From Algihabitans albus (lineage in GTDB: Bacteria; Pseudomonadota; Alphaproteobacteria; Kiloniellales; DSM-21159): a stretch of 64,000 nt of DNA. A program made the translations under genes and the position numbers. Of the stretch, positions 23,234 through 32,550 are shown piece by piece. Each line of letters starts with the position of its first letter. Within the stretch, counting starts at the first letter, position 1. The stretch lies in contig NZ_QXNY01000010.1 in assembly GCF_003572205.1 (NCBI RefSeq), positions 1-64,000 on the forward strand, given 5' to 3'. The notes under the pieces were generated by a model. The model was not told where the DNA came from. It did no database searches and saw nothing but the letters and a program-made list of their open reading frames with translations.

Positions 23234-24313
23234 TTAGTTGCTCACTTGGCCGGTCTGGCGGGTCGGCGGATCCTGAAGGTCGGCCGGTCCCGGCTGTTGC
23301 AGGCTGGGATAGTCGAGCACCATCTGCGCACCGAACAAGGGCTTGTAGACTCCCTGGTGGCAGGTCGCGCAGTTGGCCTTGGGCGCGTCGCCCAGCGGGC
23401 CGAGGCGCATGTCCGGATAGACCGGCCCAAGGGGCTCCAGATAGTTGACGTTGAGATCGCGCATCATACGGATACCGTGCCAGGCAACGGCACGACTCGC
23501 CGGTGCCTGTTCCCAGGACCCGAAGTTATTCGAATTGTGACAGTAGGTGCAGTTGACCCCCAACGATTCGGACATGTGAATCATCAGGCCGTAGGTCCAC
23601 TCTGTCTGTTTGATCGTCCGCTCGTTGCCGTGGGGCAAGGCCTCGTTGCCGACAACCCGAATGTTGGCTTCATCGTGTATGAAGGGCCGGAAGACATCCT
23701 GCGGCAGCGAAGTCATGCCGACTTCCGGAGCCGCGATGTTCTGGCCTGCTCGATCGCCAACCAAACCGCCAGCGTAGAGTGCATCCGGATCGTCGAACCA
23801 GATATTCTCCGGAACCGGCTGACCGGCGTGACAAGTATAGCAGGTGACACCCGTCTCGGCGACGTGGTTCGTCCACTGGCTGTTCAAATGCTGCGTCATC
23901 TGGATCATGCGGCGCGAGACGACCTTGGTGTAGATCCCATCATCGGCCAGGTTGCCATCCTCACTGTGGCAATAGGTGCAGCCCTGCTCCGGCGAGACCC
24001 ACTCGGTCATGGCCGCCATCAGGCGGTCGAAATTGCCGACATTGAGATGCCCCAGCACCTGAACGTTCTCATAAACCTCGGACGCCAAGGGACCTTCCCC
24101 TTCTTCCAAAGGCCACGGCTCGGCCGGAACCTGACTGGCTTCCAGCTGGCGCTCCACCGTGTTGGCGTTGAGCACCACCTCCTTGCCCGTACCTCGATAG
24201 CCGCGCTGGACCGTCTCGGTTGCGATGGGGGCCGCGAAGAAAGCCAGGATCACCAGCAACCCGACGATGGCGATACCGAAGCGGGTCGCAAAAGGTGGAA
24301 TGTGGAATTTCAT
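23234..24313 (-). CDS. pufC: reaction-centre tetraheme cytochrome c subunit
   Basis: Periplasmic four-heme cytochrome (359 aa) that re-reduces the oxidised special pair. Four CxxCH sites are visible: CTYCH (about residue 112), CYTCH (about 158), CTYCH (about 257) and CATCH (about 320), each preceded by helices with candidate axial Met ([25 protein letters not shown]). The N-terminus has one hydrophobic segment ([20 protein letters not shown]) but no lipobox cysteine, so it is probably an uncleaved membrane anchor rather than a lipoprotein. ATG overlaps the pufM stop by 4 nt. Confidence 0.96.
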   Translation of the reverse strand: MKFHIPPFATRFGIAIVGLLVILAFFAAPIATETVQRGYRGTGKEVVLNANTVERQLEASQVPAEPWPLEEGEGPLASEVYENVQVLGHLNVGNFDRLMAAMTEWVSPEQGCTYCHSEDGNLADDGIYTKVVSRRMIQMTQHLNSQWTNHVAETGVTCYTCHAGQPVPENIWFDDPDALYAGGLVGDRAGQNIAAPEVGMTSLPQDVFRPFIHDEANIRVVGNEALPHGNERTIKQTEWTYGLMIHMSESLGVNCTYCHNSNNFGSWEQAPASRAVAWHGIRMMRDLNVNYLEPLGPVYPDMRLGPLGDAPKANCATCHQGVYKPLFGAQMVLDYPSLQQPGPADLQDPPTRQTGQVSN

Positions 24314-25287
24314 TGGGCTGCTCCCGGCGTCAGAGACGGATCGGGTACCGTTGGATAGACCTCCGGATACATCGGGGCGAAGTCATGCTTGACGGCCCAG
24401 AGGTACCAGTTGTCGACCACGGTTCCGGTCAGAAGGATGCCGATCCCACCGGTCAGGGTCGTCAGAACGGCGAACCACCAAGCCCAACGGTGGATGGATT
24501 CCATCGTCGCGTTGAAGCCCATGGTCCAGCGCCAGAACAGCCCGGCCCGCTCCGCCGCCGTACCCCGATCGACGATCTGGTCCAGTTCCCGGTCTCCGCC
24601 CAGACGGGAGACCGCCAGGATGGTGGCGCCGTGCATGGCGAACAGCAGTGTCGAGCCGTAGAGGAAGACGATCGAGAGTGCGTGGAAGGGATTGTAGAAG
24701 AGGTTGCCATAGCGGATCGAGAAGGCTGCCGTCCAATCCAGGTGCGGGAAGATGCCGAAGGGTACGGCCTCGCCCCAGCTGCCCATCAGCAGCGGTCGGA
24801 TGAAGCCGAGAACCAGGTAGAGCCAGATCGCCGAGGCGAAGGCCCAGGCTACATGGGTGCCCATGCCGAGTTCGATGGCCCGCCGGTAGGTACGGATCCA
24901 CCAGAGAATGATTGAGGCCGTCAGAAAGAAGCCCGCGAGCAGCCACCAACCACCCTGATTGAGCGGCGGCAGACTGAGGCCGTAGGACGGTGGTGGCGGT
25001 TCAAGGGCCAGCCAGAAGAGTTGCCGGACGAACTGCACTGGGTCCCAGCCCACCGACGCCCACATGTTCAGCCCGATGATCTCGATGGCGATGAACCCGC
25101 AGAGCAGCGAGGTGACACCGAACCAGCCCAGATAGATCGGACCGATCTGCGCGTTTCCGATGCGGCCGAGCAGATGGTTGAAGCCGGGTGTCCCGCGGCG
25201 GGGCCAGAAGCTCTCGTCAATCGGGACGCCAGCCTCCGCCGGCCCGCGCACCTGGGTCTGCGTGAAAAGATTCTGATATTCAGCCAT
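24310..25287 (-). CDS. pufM: photosynthetic reaction centre M subunit
   Basis: Five-helix core subunit (325 aa) that with L binds the special pair, accessory bacteriochlorophylls, bacteriopheophytins, QA and the non-heme iron. Motifs: [14 protein letters not shown] in helix [20 protein letters not shown] between C and [23 protein letters not shown] in helix D, and [13 protein letters not shown] in helix E with an iron-ligand His. The C-terminal tail after [14 protein letters not shown] is extended, as in RCs that bind a tetraheme cytochrome. It follows pufL by 12 nt. Confidence 0.98.
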   Translation of the reverse strand: MAEYQNLFTQTQVRGPAEAGVPIDESFWPRRGTPGFNHLLGRIGNAQIGPIYLGWFGVTSLLCGFIAIEIIGLNMWASVGWDPVQFVRQLFWLALEPPPPSYGLSLPPLNQGGWWLLAGFFLTASIILWWIRTYRRAIELGMGTHVAWAFASAIWLYLVLGFIRPLLMGSWGEAVPFGIFPHLDWTAAFSIRYGNLFYNPFHALSIVFLYGSTLLFAMHGATILAVSRLGGDRELDQIVDRGTAAERAGLFWRWTMGFNATMESIHRWAWWFAVLTTLTGGIGILLTGTVVDNWYLWAVKHDFAPMYPEVYPTVPDPSLTPGAAQ

Positions 25288-25299
25288 GCTGCGGACCTC

Positions 25300-26124
25300 C
25301 TAAGACCAAACCGGCAGGTCGAGCCACCAGTTCCACCACTCCGGCCAGCCACGGGTCCAGAAGGGACCGCTGATCACGATGCAGACGGCGCTCCAGAACC
25401 CCGCGTTCAGCGCCAGGAACAAGCCCAGACGGTGGATGCCGAGCGTGCCAACGGAATAGCCGATGAAATCCCGGAAGAACGTGTCCTCGTGCTCTGGCGT
25501 CTTGACCGGTTCGCCCTTGGCGGGATTGGCAGCCGAGAGAACCAGCGAACCGTGCAGCGCCAACGCCAAGGTCGTGGTGAAGAAGAAGGTCACCGCGATC
25601 ATGTGCGCCGGGTTGTAGTGAAAGTGCAGGTACTGGTAGCCGACGTTGGAGACCCAATCGAGATGGCTGAAGATGCCGTAGGGGAAACCGTGGCCCCACG
25701 CACCCAACAGGACGGGTCTGACCACGACAAGACTCACATAGGCGAGAATCGCGAAGCTGAAGGCGACCGGCACATGCAGACCTATGCCCAGCTTTCGGCA
25801 AATCTCGACCTGGCGCAGCGCCCAGGAGACGAACGCACCGATCGCGCAGATCGTGATCAATTGCCACAGACCGCCTTCCTTCAGGGGTGCAAATCCGAGC
25901 CCGTACGACAGATCTGGCGGGGCAATGTTGATCGTCCAGGGGTTCCAGGTCGGGCCGATCGCCGCACCGTATAGGATCAGTGCAGTTCCCAGTGCCGAGA
26001 AGAAAATCGTCGTGACGCCGAAGAACCCGACGAAGAAAGGGCCGACCCAGAAGTCGAAGAGATCTCCTCCAACCAGGGTCCCGCCCCGCACGCGGTACTT
26101 CCGTTCAAAACTGAGCATGGCCAT
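25300..26124 (-). CDS. pufL: photosynthetic reaction centre L subunit
   Basis: Five-helix core subunit (274 aa). The start [15 protein letters not shown] is the family N-terminus. Helix motifs include [34 protein letters not shown] (loop and special-pair His region), [22 protein letters not shown] (accessory ligand and iron His) and [19 protein letters not shown] (second iron His). It ends with WWLDLPVWS. The upstream 110-nt gap to pufA contains a large hairpin. Confidence 0.98.
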   Translation of the reverse strand: MAMLSFERKYRVRGGTLVGGDLFDFWVGPFFVGFFGVTTIFFSALGTALILYGAAIGPTWNPWTINIAPPDLSYGLGFAPLKEGGLWQLITICAIGAFVSWALRQVEICRKLGIGLHVPVAFSFAILAYVSLVVVRPVLLGAWGHGFPYGIFSHLDWVSNVGYQYLHFHYNPAHMIAVTFFFTTTLALALHGSLVLSAANPAKGEPVKTPEHEDTFFRDFIGYSVGTLGIHRLGLFLALNAGFWSAVCIVISGPFWTRGWPEWWNWWLDLPVWS

Positions 26125-26159
26125 CGCTTGAGACCTCCAGGAGACTTGCCGGCCCAGAC

Positions 26160-26210
26160 CGGTGGTGGAAGGGCGAACGAGTCAGACGACACACGCGCCT
26201 TCCACCACCG
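26160..26210 (-). other. pufA-pufL intercistronic hairpin
   Basis: A perfect 13-bp stem (CGGTGGTGGAAGG at 26160-26172 with its complement at 26198-26210), extended by GCG/CGC past a one-base bulge, lies about 24 nt after the pufA stop on the minus strand. In Rhodobacter, hairpins at this place protect the pufBA part of the mRNA from 3' decay and so raise LH1 over RC; the same role is inferred here. Confidence 0.75.
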
Positions 26211-26234
26211 CCGGGTCGATGCTCGGCGTCCGTC

Positions 26235-26432
26235 CTACGAGCGCAAAATCTCGTCCGACGGCAAGGCCGACATCTGGGACGCGGCACCCGCAGCACCCGT
26301 GGGACCTTCCAGCCAGTTGAACCGGTCGGTGCTGAGCAGAATGAAGTGGATCAGCAACGCCAGAATGAACAGGAAGGTGAAAAGAGCGACCAGCGTGCGA
26401 CGCGGGTCGAAGATCATCCAGATTCTCCACAT
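26235..26432 (-). CDS. pufA: light-harvesting 1 alpha polypeptide
   Basis: Antenna peptide (65 aa) with one membrane helix. [20 protein letters not shown] is the classic LH1-alpha N-terminus. The bacteriochlorophyll-binding His is in [19 protein letters not shown], with the conserved Trp that hydrogen-bonds the pigment. The C-terminal tail is rich in Ala, Gly and Ser. It follows pufB by 13 nt. Confidence 0.97.
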   Translation of the reverse strand: MWRIWMIFDPRRTLVALFTFLFILALLIHFILLSTDRFNWLEGPTGAAGAASQMSALPSDEILRS

Positions 26433-26445
26433 CTCTCGTCTCTCC

Positions 26446-26667
26446 CTATCCGATCAACGTGAGAGCCTGCAGCGCGATATCTTTCGCACCGTCAAGCATA
26501 GCCGCATCGGTGTAGCCGCCGGGTCCCGGCAGCCAGGGCCGCCACAACCAGGCGAGGATATGCGCAAGCACGGCAATGCCCGTGAATATGATGAAACTCT
26601 TCACAAAAATGCCGTGAAACTCCTGCGCCTCGTCTTCGTTGAGACCGGTCAAGGAACGTTCCGACAT
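26446..26667 (-). CDS. pufB: light-harvesting 1 beta polypeptide
   Basis: Antenna peptide (73 aa). [20 protein letters not shown] is the usual LH1-beta N-terminus, and the helix [21 protein letters not shown] carries the bacteriochlorophyll-ligating His and the RPW motif. The C-terminus is about 20 residues longer than in Rhodobacter LH1-beta ([20 protein letters not shown]). The ATG at 26667 is chosen over an ATG five codons earlier because the family begins with MSER/MAEx. Confidence 0.95.
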   Translation of the reverse strand: MSERSLTGLNEDEAQEFHGIFVKSFIIFTGIAVLAHILAWLWRPWLPGPGGYTDAAMLDGAKDIALQALTLIG

Positions 26668-26810
26668 GAACGCAGCCTCCAATCACATGGCCTTAAGGCC
26701 GCTGCCGTACCCATCCCGTACGGCTGGGATCGGTCCAGGTTGTCCTCCCAATCGGGAGGATGAGCCCGTTACCGTCGCATTGCCTGGCCGGAGCCAGACG
26801 ATCTCCTTGT

Positions 26811-26839
26811 CTTTTGTCTTCAGGTCATGAAGACAAAAG
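26811..26839 (-). other. hairpin covering the pufQ stop codon
   Basis: A perfect 11-bp stem (CTTTTGTCTTC at 26811-26821 with GAAGACAAAAG at 26829-26839) with a 7-nt loop spans the end of pufQ, the stop codon (26820-26822) being in the stem. No T-run follows on the minus strand, so it is more likely an mRNA processing or stability element between pufQ and pufB than a terminator. Confidence 0.65.
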
Positions 26840-27104
26840 GCAGAACCCGGTTCGCGGCCGCCTTCGCTTCGCCGAAGACCGACCCCTTGCCGCGCAGCTC
26901 CGTCAGACCCGGTCGCCACGAACGGGGCAGCAAACGTGCCAGAACGGCAATCGTCAGAAAGATCGGAAAGCTGACGGCAAAGTAGAGCCAGAATTCGTAG
27001 CTTCCCGCGTTCCGGCGGCGATTGCGCACCTGGCCCGAGCGGCTGCCATGGCCAGGCAATCCGGCCTCGACGTTGGTGCTGTGACGAAGAGCGAAATCAG
27101 ACAT
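26820..27104 (-). CDS. pufQ: PufQ, bacteriochlorophyll-related puf-operon protein
   Basis: Small one-helix membrane protein (94 aa) that in Rhodobacter supports bacteriochlorophyll formation and pigment-protein assembly. [13 protein letters not shown] starts the protein (GGAG 8 nt upstream); the hydrophobic stretch YEFWLYFAVSFPIFLTIAVLA is followed by RPGLTELRGKGSVFGEAKAAANRVLPFVFMT, which matches the family C-terminal pattern of a basic helix ending in a PxxF-type motif. The N-terminal 40 residues are polar and longer than in Rhodobacter PufQ. First gene of the puf set. Confidence 0.8.
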   Translation of the reverse strand: MSDFALRHSTNVEAGLPGHGSRSGQVRNRRRNAGSYEFWLYFAVSFPIFLTIAVLARLLPRSWRPGLTELRGKGSVFGEAKAAANRVLPFVFMT

Positions 27105-27300
27105 GAACGTCACTCCGCTGAGAGGCCGTTGAACGGTTCGCTCCGCTAAGCCGAGCGATCCCCCGTCGTGCGGCAATGGCGACCGCCTCTTGTCGCCATG
27201 CCGTGAAAAGACTGTCGAAAGGGCGCCGCCCCGACGGCCCCGCAGTGCGAAGCGAAGCGGCAGCATCATGTGAAAACCCTGCTGTGAAGATCCTGGTCAT
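27097..27300 (-). CDS. possible small protein between bchZ and pufQ (67 aa)
   Basis: Open frame of 67 codons whose ATG overlaps the bchZ stop (ATGA) and whose 3' end overlaps the pufQ start by 8 nt, exactly the coupling used by neighbouring genes. The product ([17 protein letters not shown]..., with [20 protein letters not shown] in the middle) has no membrane helix and I do not recognise it. It fills the 192-bp gap that should hold the puf promoter. It could be real or a chance frame in GC-rich DNA; there is no ribosome site beyond the coupling. Confidence 0.35.
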   Translation of the reverse strand: MTRIFTAGFSHDAAASLRTAGPSGRRPFDSLFTAWRQEAVAIAARRGIARLSGANRSTASQRSDVHV

Positions 27301-28754
27301 GCCGCCTGCCCCTCCGACTGCGCGCCTTGCGGTGCGCGGAGATGAGCGAGCGTCACTTCAGCAGCGCCGGCGCGGCGCGCGGCCGCCTCCGCGCCGTCGC
27401 GCAAGCGCTTGGCGAAGGAGATACGCGTCAACACCGGGTGAGCGGCCACCAGATCGTCCAGCGCCTTTTGCGCCTCGGGCAACCAGGGGAGCTCGCGATG
27501 CAGCCTGGAGGGCGTCGGCTCGACCCGGTCCAGCTCGGTGCCCAGCGGCAGAATGTGGAAGAGCGCGTCGAACAGTTGGTTGCAGACTTCCTGCACCAGA
27601 TAGGTTGCGCCGGCATAGCCCATGAAGGGCGTTCCAGTGTGACGCCGGACGATGGCCCCGGGGAAGGAAGCCGGGAGGTACATGGCCCGCGCTCCGATCT
27701 CCGCCAGATACATGCGCTCGTTGTAGCTGCCGAAGAGAATGAGCGGCGTCTTGGTCCGCACCGCATCCCGCACGGCTTCATTGTCGGGTTTCACGCCGGC
27801 GCTGCGTCGGAACGAGAAGGTGCAGGGCAGACCGAGTTCGGTTTCCAGAAAATTACGCACACCGCGCTCGTAGGTCTCATTTGCAACGATGGCGAAGCTT
27901 GCGGTGCCGAAGAAGTCCTGGGTGACGGAGCGCCAGAGATCCCAGATCGGCTTGATGGTGGTGTGCTTCTCCCGTGCGATGAAGGGCTCTGGATCGAGCC
28001 CCGTCAACTCGCCGAGCGTCCGCAAGAACTTGGTGGTCGAGTGCAGACCGATCGGCGCCTGCAGATAAGGCTTGTCCAGTCCCTCGCAGAGCAGTCGTCC
28101 GAATTCGCGGTAGAGACAGATGTTGACATCCGCATCGACCAGTCGACCGACATCCTTCAGATGGCTGCCCAGCGGGAAGACCTGGTTGATCTCGCAGCCG
28201 ATGCCTTCGACCAAGCGGCGGACCTCGGCGAGATCGCTCGGCATGTTGAACATGCCGTAGGCCGGCCCGATGATGTTGACGCGCGGCTTGGCACCCTCGG
28301 GGCGCTTGCTCTCCTTCGGCGCCTTGCCTTTGCGCAGGCCGAACTCCGTCCAAAGCCAGTTCATGGCGCGGTCGGCACTCTGCCACTGGTCCTCGTCGAT
28401 GGTGCGCGGCAGGAAGCGTCGGATCCCGGTTCCCTCGGGCGTGACGCCGCCGCCGATCATCTCGGCGATCGAGCCCGTCACCACCACCGCCGGCTGGCTC
28501 GGATCGAGAGCCTCATGGGCGCGCTTCATGGCGCCCTCGGTGCCCTTCTGGCCCAGCTCTTCTTCCGCGAGACCGGTGACGACGATCGGCAGTTCGTGCG
28601 GCGGCAGAGCATCGGTGTAGTGCAGCACCGAGGTGACCGGCAGGTTCTCGCAGCCGACCGGACCGTCGATGATGCACTGCAGGCCCTTAATGGCCGTGAA
28701 GACGTAGACGGAACCCCAGTAGCCGCCGGCGCGATCGTGGTCGAGCACTAGCAT
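27297..28754 (-). CDS. bchZ: chlorophyllide a reductase subunit Z
   Basis: NifK-like subunit (485 aa) of the BchXYZ enzyme that reduces ring B of chlorophyllide to give the bacteriochlorin. The start [19 protein letters not shown] is the family N-terminus; cluster cysteine sits in [19 protein letters not shown]. Later motifs: [19 protein letters not shown] and [21 protein letters not shown] near the C-terminus. It overlaps bchY by 7 nt. Part of bchCXYZ-puf. Confidence 0.97.
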   Translation of the reverse strand: MLVLDHDRAGGYWGSVYVFTAIKGLQCIIDGPVGCENLPVTSVLHYTDALPPHELPIVVTGLAEEELGQKGTEGAMKRAHEALDPSQPAVVVTGSIAEMIGGGVTPEGTGIRRFLPRTIDEDQWQSADRAMNWLWTEFGLRKGKAPKESKRPEGAKPRVNIIGPAYGMFNMPSDLAEVRRLVEGIGCEINQVFPLGSHLKDVGRLVDADVNICLYREFGRLLCEGLDKPYLQAPIGLHSTTKFLRTLGELTGLDPEPFIAREKHTTIKPIWDLWRSVTQDFFGTASFAIVANETYERGVRNFLETELGLPCTFSFRRSAGVKPDNEAVRDAVRTKTPLILFGSYNERMYLAEIGARAMYLPASFPGAIVRRHTGTPFMGYAGATYLVQEVCNQLFDALFHILPLGTELDRVEPTPSRLHRELPWLPEAQKALDDLVAAHPVLTRISFAKRLRDGAEAAARRAGAAEVTLAHLRAPQGAQSEGQAA

Positions 28755-30364
28755 GCGCCGGCCTCCTTCGCGGACTGCTGCTTGAGGGGTTTGCTCGCTT
28801 GCGGTTTGGCAACAGGCTTCGAGGCGGCTTTCGGCGCGACCGGCAGGTCTTCCCAAATGCCGGCGGCGTGTCCCTTGCCGACGCCCGCGAAGAAACTGTC
28901 CATCTCCTCGAAACGCGCCTTGTTGCCGAGTGCGGCGTTGACCACCTGGCCGAGCGAGCCCGCCCCCGCCGGTCCCATCAAGGGCCGGGCGGAAATGAGA
29001 TTCGTGAAGTAGAGCGCCGGCACCGCCTGCTCCTTAGCCTTCTGCACCACCGGCGTCGTACCGACCGCGAGGTCCGGCTGGAACTCGGCGAAGGCCGCAA
29101 GGTCGTCTTCCAGGGACGCCCGGTACTTCACCATGACGCCACGGCTCTCCAGCCACTCCCGGTCTGGATCGGACCAGACGGTCCGGGGACAGGCCGTTCC
29201 GACGTAGCGAACGTCGGCACCGCTCTCGATCAGCAACCGTGCCACGATCAACTCCGAGCCTTCATAGCCGGAGAGCGTGATCCGCCCGTCGATCGGCGCC
29301 CCGGCCAGGGCCGTGCGAATGGCCGGCAGGAACTGAGCCTTGGCGGCATCGATCTGCTTTTCGGGTACGTTGCAGGTCTTGCCGATGGCCTCCAGCCAAG
29401 CTGCCGTGCCGTCAACTCCGACTGGCGCCGAGCCGACGACGGGCCGGCCGGCGGCGTCGAACTCGCGCACCGAAGCGGTGTAGAAGGGATGGATCGCGGC
29501 CACGGCCGCGCAGTCCAGAGCGGCATAGAGCTCGCGCCACTCCCGTGTCGGCACGGTGGGACCCGTCGCCAGGCCCAGCGGCTTCAGGAGTGCTGCCAGC
29601 GTGACCGGATCGACCGGGAACATCTCGCCGAGCAGCGTCACCGTCGGCGCCTCGCTGGCACCGCCGCGGGGCGCGGCCACCGGGCCCTGCTCCGCTTCGC
29701 TGCGTGCGTAGTTCAGCATGGCCCCGGCCAGCACGTCCTTGGCCTCGGCGTGGGTCGGTATCCCGAACCCCGGGACGTCGATGCCGATGATGCGGACGCC
29801 GTTGATTTCCTTCGGCAGAAGCTGCAGCGGCACGCCGGAGGCCGTCGGGACGCAGAGGTTGGTGATCACCACCGCATCGTAAAGCTCGGGATCCGCCAGC
29901 TTGTGGACCGCGTCGCGGATGTCCTCGAACAGCTTGCCGGTGACAAGAGTCTCCGAGTTGAAGGGGACGTAGCCGACGGTTCGGCGCGCGCCGTAGAAGT
30001 GGGAGGTAAAGGTCAAGCCATAGACGCAGCAGGCCGAGCCGGATAGCACCGTCGCGGTGCGCCGCATGCGCAGGCCGACGCGCAAGGACCCGAAGGCGGG
30101 ACACATGGACTGCGGTTGATCGTGCGGGCCGGTCGGGTAGTCACGCGCGTAGCGATCCAGAGTCTCTGACTTACCGGCCTTCTCCGCCGCCGCTTTCAAC
30201 TCGGCCTTGCCCGCGTGGCAACCGAGTCCGTCGGTCTCGGTCGCCTTCACGTTAATGTCGGACTCGTTGATATCGGGCGCGACGCGACCCTCGGCCGGCT
30301 TCGGCGCGGGACCGCCGGCGTCCGGAGCGGCGGTCATGAGGGGATCTGTGATCTTGCGTGTCAT
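28748..30364 (-). CDS. bchY: chlorophyllide a reductase subunit Y
   Basis: NifD-like partner of BchZ (538 aa). Cluster cysteines are in [31 protein letters not shown] and [15 protein letters not shown]. An N-terminal region of about 50 residues is polar and Ala/Pro-rich. The ATG at 30364 is used; another at 30337 would give a protein beginning MTAAPDAGG, similar to the BchX start MTAAPNFSK. The C-terminal tail is Lys/Ala-rich ([16 protein letters not shown]). Gap of 20 nt after bchX. Confidence 0.95.
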   Translation of the reverse strand: MTRKITDPLMTAAPDAGGPAPKPAEGRVAPDINESDINVKATETDGLGCHAGKAELKAAAEKAGKSETLDRYARDYPTGPHDQPQSMCPAFGSLRVGLRMRRTATVLSGSACCVYGLTFTSHFYGARRTVGYVPFNSETLVTGKLFEDIRDAVHKLADPELYDAVVITNLCVPTASGVPLQLLPKEINGVRIIGIDVPGFGIPTHAEAKDVLAGAMLNYARSEAEQGPVAAPRGGASEAPTVTLLGEMFPVDPVTLAALLKPLGLATGPTVPTREWRELYAALDCAAVAAIHPFYTASVREFDAAGRPVVGSAPVGVDGTAAWLEAIGKTCNVPEKQIDAAKAQFLPAIRTALAGAPIDGRITLSGYEGSELIVARLLIESGADVRYVGTACPRTVWSDPDREWLESRGVMVKYRASLEDDLAAFAEFQPDLAVGTTPVVQKAKEQAVPALYFTNLISARPLMGPAGAGSLGQVVNAALGNKARFEEMDSFFAGVGKGHAAGIWEDLPVAPKAASKPVAKPQASKPLKQQSAKEAGAC

Positions 30365-30384
30365 TTAAGATCGCTCAACCTCTC

Positions 30385-31434
30385 TCAGACCTCGTCGTAG
30401 ACCACTTCGAGGGACGGCTTGTTCACCACTGCGCCGCCGCACATATCCTCAAGCGTCGCTGGCTGGAGCACGACGTCGCGTCCGGTTTCGGCGGCGGAGA
30501 AGAGAGCGAGCAGGCCGTCTTGATCGAGCGGCGCAGGCTCTCGCGGCGGCGCCTCCGCGACGTTCTTGGCCAGCTCTTCGAAGAGACCGCCCCACTCGCC
30601 GCCGGGATAACCGACGATCTGGTAGTTAGCCGACTTGCGGCGGATGTCCTCATGTGCGGGGATCGAGGCGAGTACGGGAATGCCGACCGCGCTGGCGAAG
30701 GCCTTGGCCTCGCCGGTTCCGTCGTCCTTGTTCACCACCAGGCCGGCGACGCCGACGTTGCCGCCCAGCTTGCGGAAGTACTCAGTCGCCGAGCAAACGT
30801 TGTTGGCAACGTAGAGCGACTGCAAGTCGTTGGATCCGACGACAATCACCTTCTGGCACATGTCGCGGGCGATCGGCAGTCCGAAGCCGCCGCAAACGAC
30901 GTCGCCCAGGAAGTCGAGTAGAACGAAGTCGAAGCCCCAGTCGTGGAAGCCCAACTTCTCCAGCGTTTCGAAACCATGGATGATTCCGCGCCCGCCGCAA
31001 CCACGTCCGACCTCGGGACCGCCCAACTCCATGGCGAAGACACCGTCGCGCTTGAAGCAGACGTCGCCGATCTGGACCTGCTCGCCGGCCGAGGTCTTCT
31101 TCGAGGAGGTCTCGATGATGGTCGGGCAGGCCTTGCCACCGAACAGCAGAGAGGTGGTGTCCGATTTCGGATCGCAACCGATCAGCAGCACCTTCTTGCC
31201 TTGCTGCGCCATCATGTAGCTGAGATTGGAGAGCGTGAAGGACTTGCCGATGCCGCCCTTACCGTAGATCGCGATGATCTGCGTTTCCTTGGTCACCGGG
31301 CCGGTGCTGGGGGCTTCGGGTTCGATCGCCGCCTCCTCGCGAAGACGCTGATGCATCTGCGCCGAGGCGTTGGCCGTTGCGGCGTTATCGGGCGCCGAGT
31401 TACCGGACTTGGAAAAATTTGGGGCCGCCGTCAT
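30385..31434 (-). CDS. bchX: chlorophyllide a reductase, iron protein subunit X
   Basis: NifH/BchL-like ATP-dependent reductase (349 aa) feeding electrons to BchYZ. P-loop [18 protein letters not shown], cluster cysteines in GPEVGRGCGGRGI and [12 protein letters not shown], and GCDPKSDTTSLLFGG for the phosphate/switch region. The N-terminal 45 residues are Ala/Asn-rich. The ATG overlaps the bchC stop by 4 nt. Confidence 0.97.
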   Translation of the reverse strand: MTAAPNFSKSGNSAPDNAATANASAQMHQRLREEAAIEPEAPSTGPVTKETQIIAIYGKGGIGKSFTLSNLSYMMAQQGKKVLLIGCDPKSDTTSLLFGGKACPTIIETSSKKTSAGEQVQIGDVCFKRDGVFAMELGGPEVGRGCGGRGIIHGFETLEKLGFHDWGFDFVLLDFLGDVVCGGFGLPIARDMCQKVIVVGSNDLQSLYVANNVCSATEYFRKLGGNVGVAGLVVNKDDGTGEAKAFASAVGIPVLASIPAHEDIRRKSANYQIVGYPGGEWGGLFEELAKNVAEAPPREPAPLDQDGLLALFSAAETGRDVVLQPATLEDMCGGAVVNKPSLEVVYDEV

Positions 31435-32369
31435 GAGCGCTCACTCCAATCCAGGATCATCTTCAGGCAGGAAGGGTCTTCGAAGGCGGTGCGGTAGGCC
31501 GCCTCCGCAGACGCGGCCGGTGCGCGGTGGGTGATCAAGTTCGCGAGAGACAGCTTGCCCCCGTCGATCAAACCCTTGGCCGCCAGCAAGTCCGGGCGTT
31601 TCCACTCGGCGGCGACGCGCAGCCGCGCCTCGCGCAAGAAGGCCGGAGGAAAAGCGAAGCTGAGCGGCTGGCTGTAGAAGCCTGCGAGCACGATCTCGCC
31701 GCCCGGTGCCAGCTTGCCGATCAAGCTGTCGAGCAAGCCGTCGGCGCCGCTAACGTCGTAGATGGCGCTGTAGCCGCGCACCTCGTCTTCCGTCGGATCG
31801 ATGACGCGGTAACCCTCGGCGCCGTCGCGCCTGTCGGGATTGACTTCCCAAACGGTGGGAGAGCCGCCCTCGGCGCAGGCAATGCGCGCGAGCAGCCGCC
31901 CCAAGACGCCGTGACCGACGATCAGGTCCGGAAGCCGATCGCCCCCGCCCGCAATCGCATGATAGGCAGTGGCGGCAAGGGCCAGGAGAGTTCCGTCTTC
32001 GGCAAGACCGTCACCCAGCGGGACGGTCTTGTCACCGGCGACCACCAGGCGCGCGGCGGCGCCACCGAAGAGCCCCCGAACATCCCGATATGCGTTGGTG
32101 CCCGGCACATAGACCCGCTCGCCGACCGTGCGGCCCGAGTCGACGCCAGCCTCGATCACCCGGCCCACCGACTCGTAGCCGGGAACCAGCGGATAGCCCA
32201 TCCCGGGAAAGGACGGCATCTTGCCGCTGTAGAGAAGACGCTCGGTCCCGGTGCTGATCCCGGACCATTCGGTCCGAACGACGATGTCGGCGGCGGCCGG
32301 ATCGTTCAAGCCGACGCGATCCAGCGCAAGCTCTCCCGGTTCCCTCAGCACAACCGCCGTTGTTTCCAT
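31431..32369 (-). CDS. bchC: 3-hydroxyethyl bacteriochlorophyllide a dehydrogenase
   Basis: Medium-chain dehydrogenase-like enzyme (312 aa) that oxidises the C3 hydroxyethyl group to the acetyl of bacteriochlorophyll a. METTAVVLREPGELALDRV is the start; SGISTGTERLLYSGKMPSFPGMGYPLVPGYE is the family core (written in parts: SGISTGTERLLYSG, then FPGMGYPLVPGYE). The nucleotide loop is VGHGVLGRLLARI. It is the first gene of the bchCXYZ-puf operon and is led by paired PpsR operators. Confidence 0.95.
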   Translation of the reverse strand: METTAVVLREPGELALDRVGLNDPAAADIVVRTEWSGISTGTERLLYSGKMPSFPGMGYPLVPGYESVGRVIEAGVDSGRTVGERVYVPGTNAYRDVRGLFGGAAARLVVAGDKTVPLGDGLAEDGTLLALAATAYHAIAGGGDRLPDLIVGHGVLGRLLARIACAEGGSPTVWEVNPDRRDGAEGYRVIDPTEDEVRGYSAIYDVSGADGLLDSLIGKLAPGGEIVLAGFYSQPLSFAFPPAFLREARLRVAAEWKRPDLLAAKGLIDGGKLSLANLITHRAPAASAEAAYRTAFEDPSCLKMILDWSERS

Positions 32370-32427
32370 TTTGTGCCTGTCTCCCGAAGGTCGCGGCACC
32401 TCTGTCGGGATGCCTTTCCACCACACA

Positions 32428-32471
32428 TGTCAGCGTAACTTTACGGCCGTATATGTCAAGACTACATTACA
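32428..32471 (-). promoter_or_regulatory. bchC promoter with paired PpsR operators at 26-bp pitch
   Basis: Operator at 32454-32471 is a perfect TGT-CAAGACTACATT-ACA; the second at 32428-32445 is TGT-CAGCGTAACTTT-ACG, one mismatch, exactly 26 bp away. Read on the minus strand, the -35 TTGACA (32459-32454) ends the first operator and a TACGCT -10 (32437-32432), 16 bp on, lies in the second. The leader to the bchC ATG would be about 56 nt. bchC is a known target of PpsR/CrtJ in Rhodobacter. Confidence 0.75.
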
Positions 32472-32550
32472 CATACGCTGTCAACTTTGAGCTATCGCAA
32501 GTCGGCCTGCTGCCGGGCGCGCCGGGCCAAAGACTCTTTCCGCCTCATCC

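Noticed and set aside
27105-27296. PpsR operator in the puf promoter region
   Set aside because: No TGT-N12-ACA match, even with one mismatch at both ends, was found in this gap.
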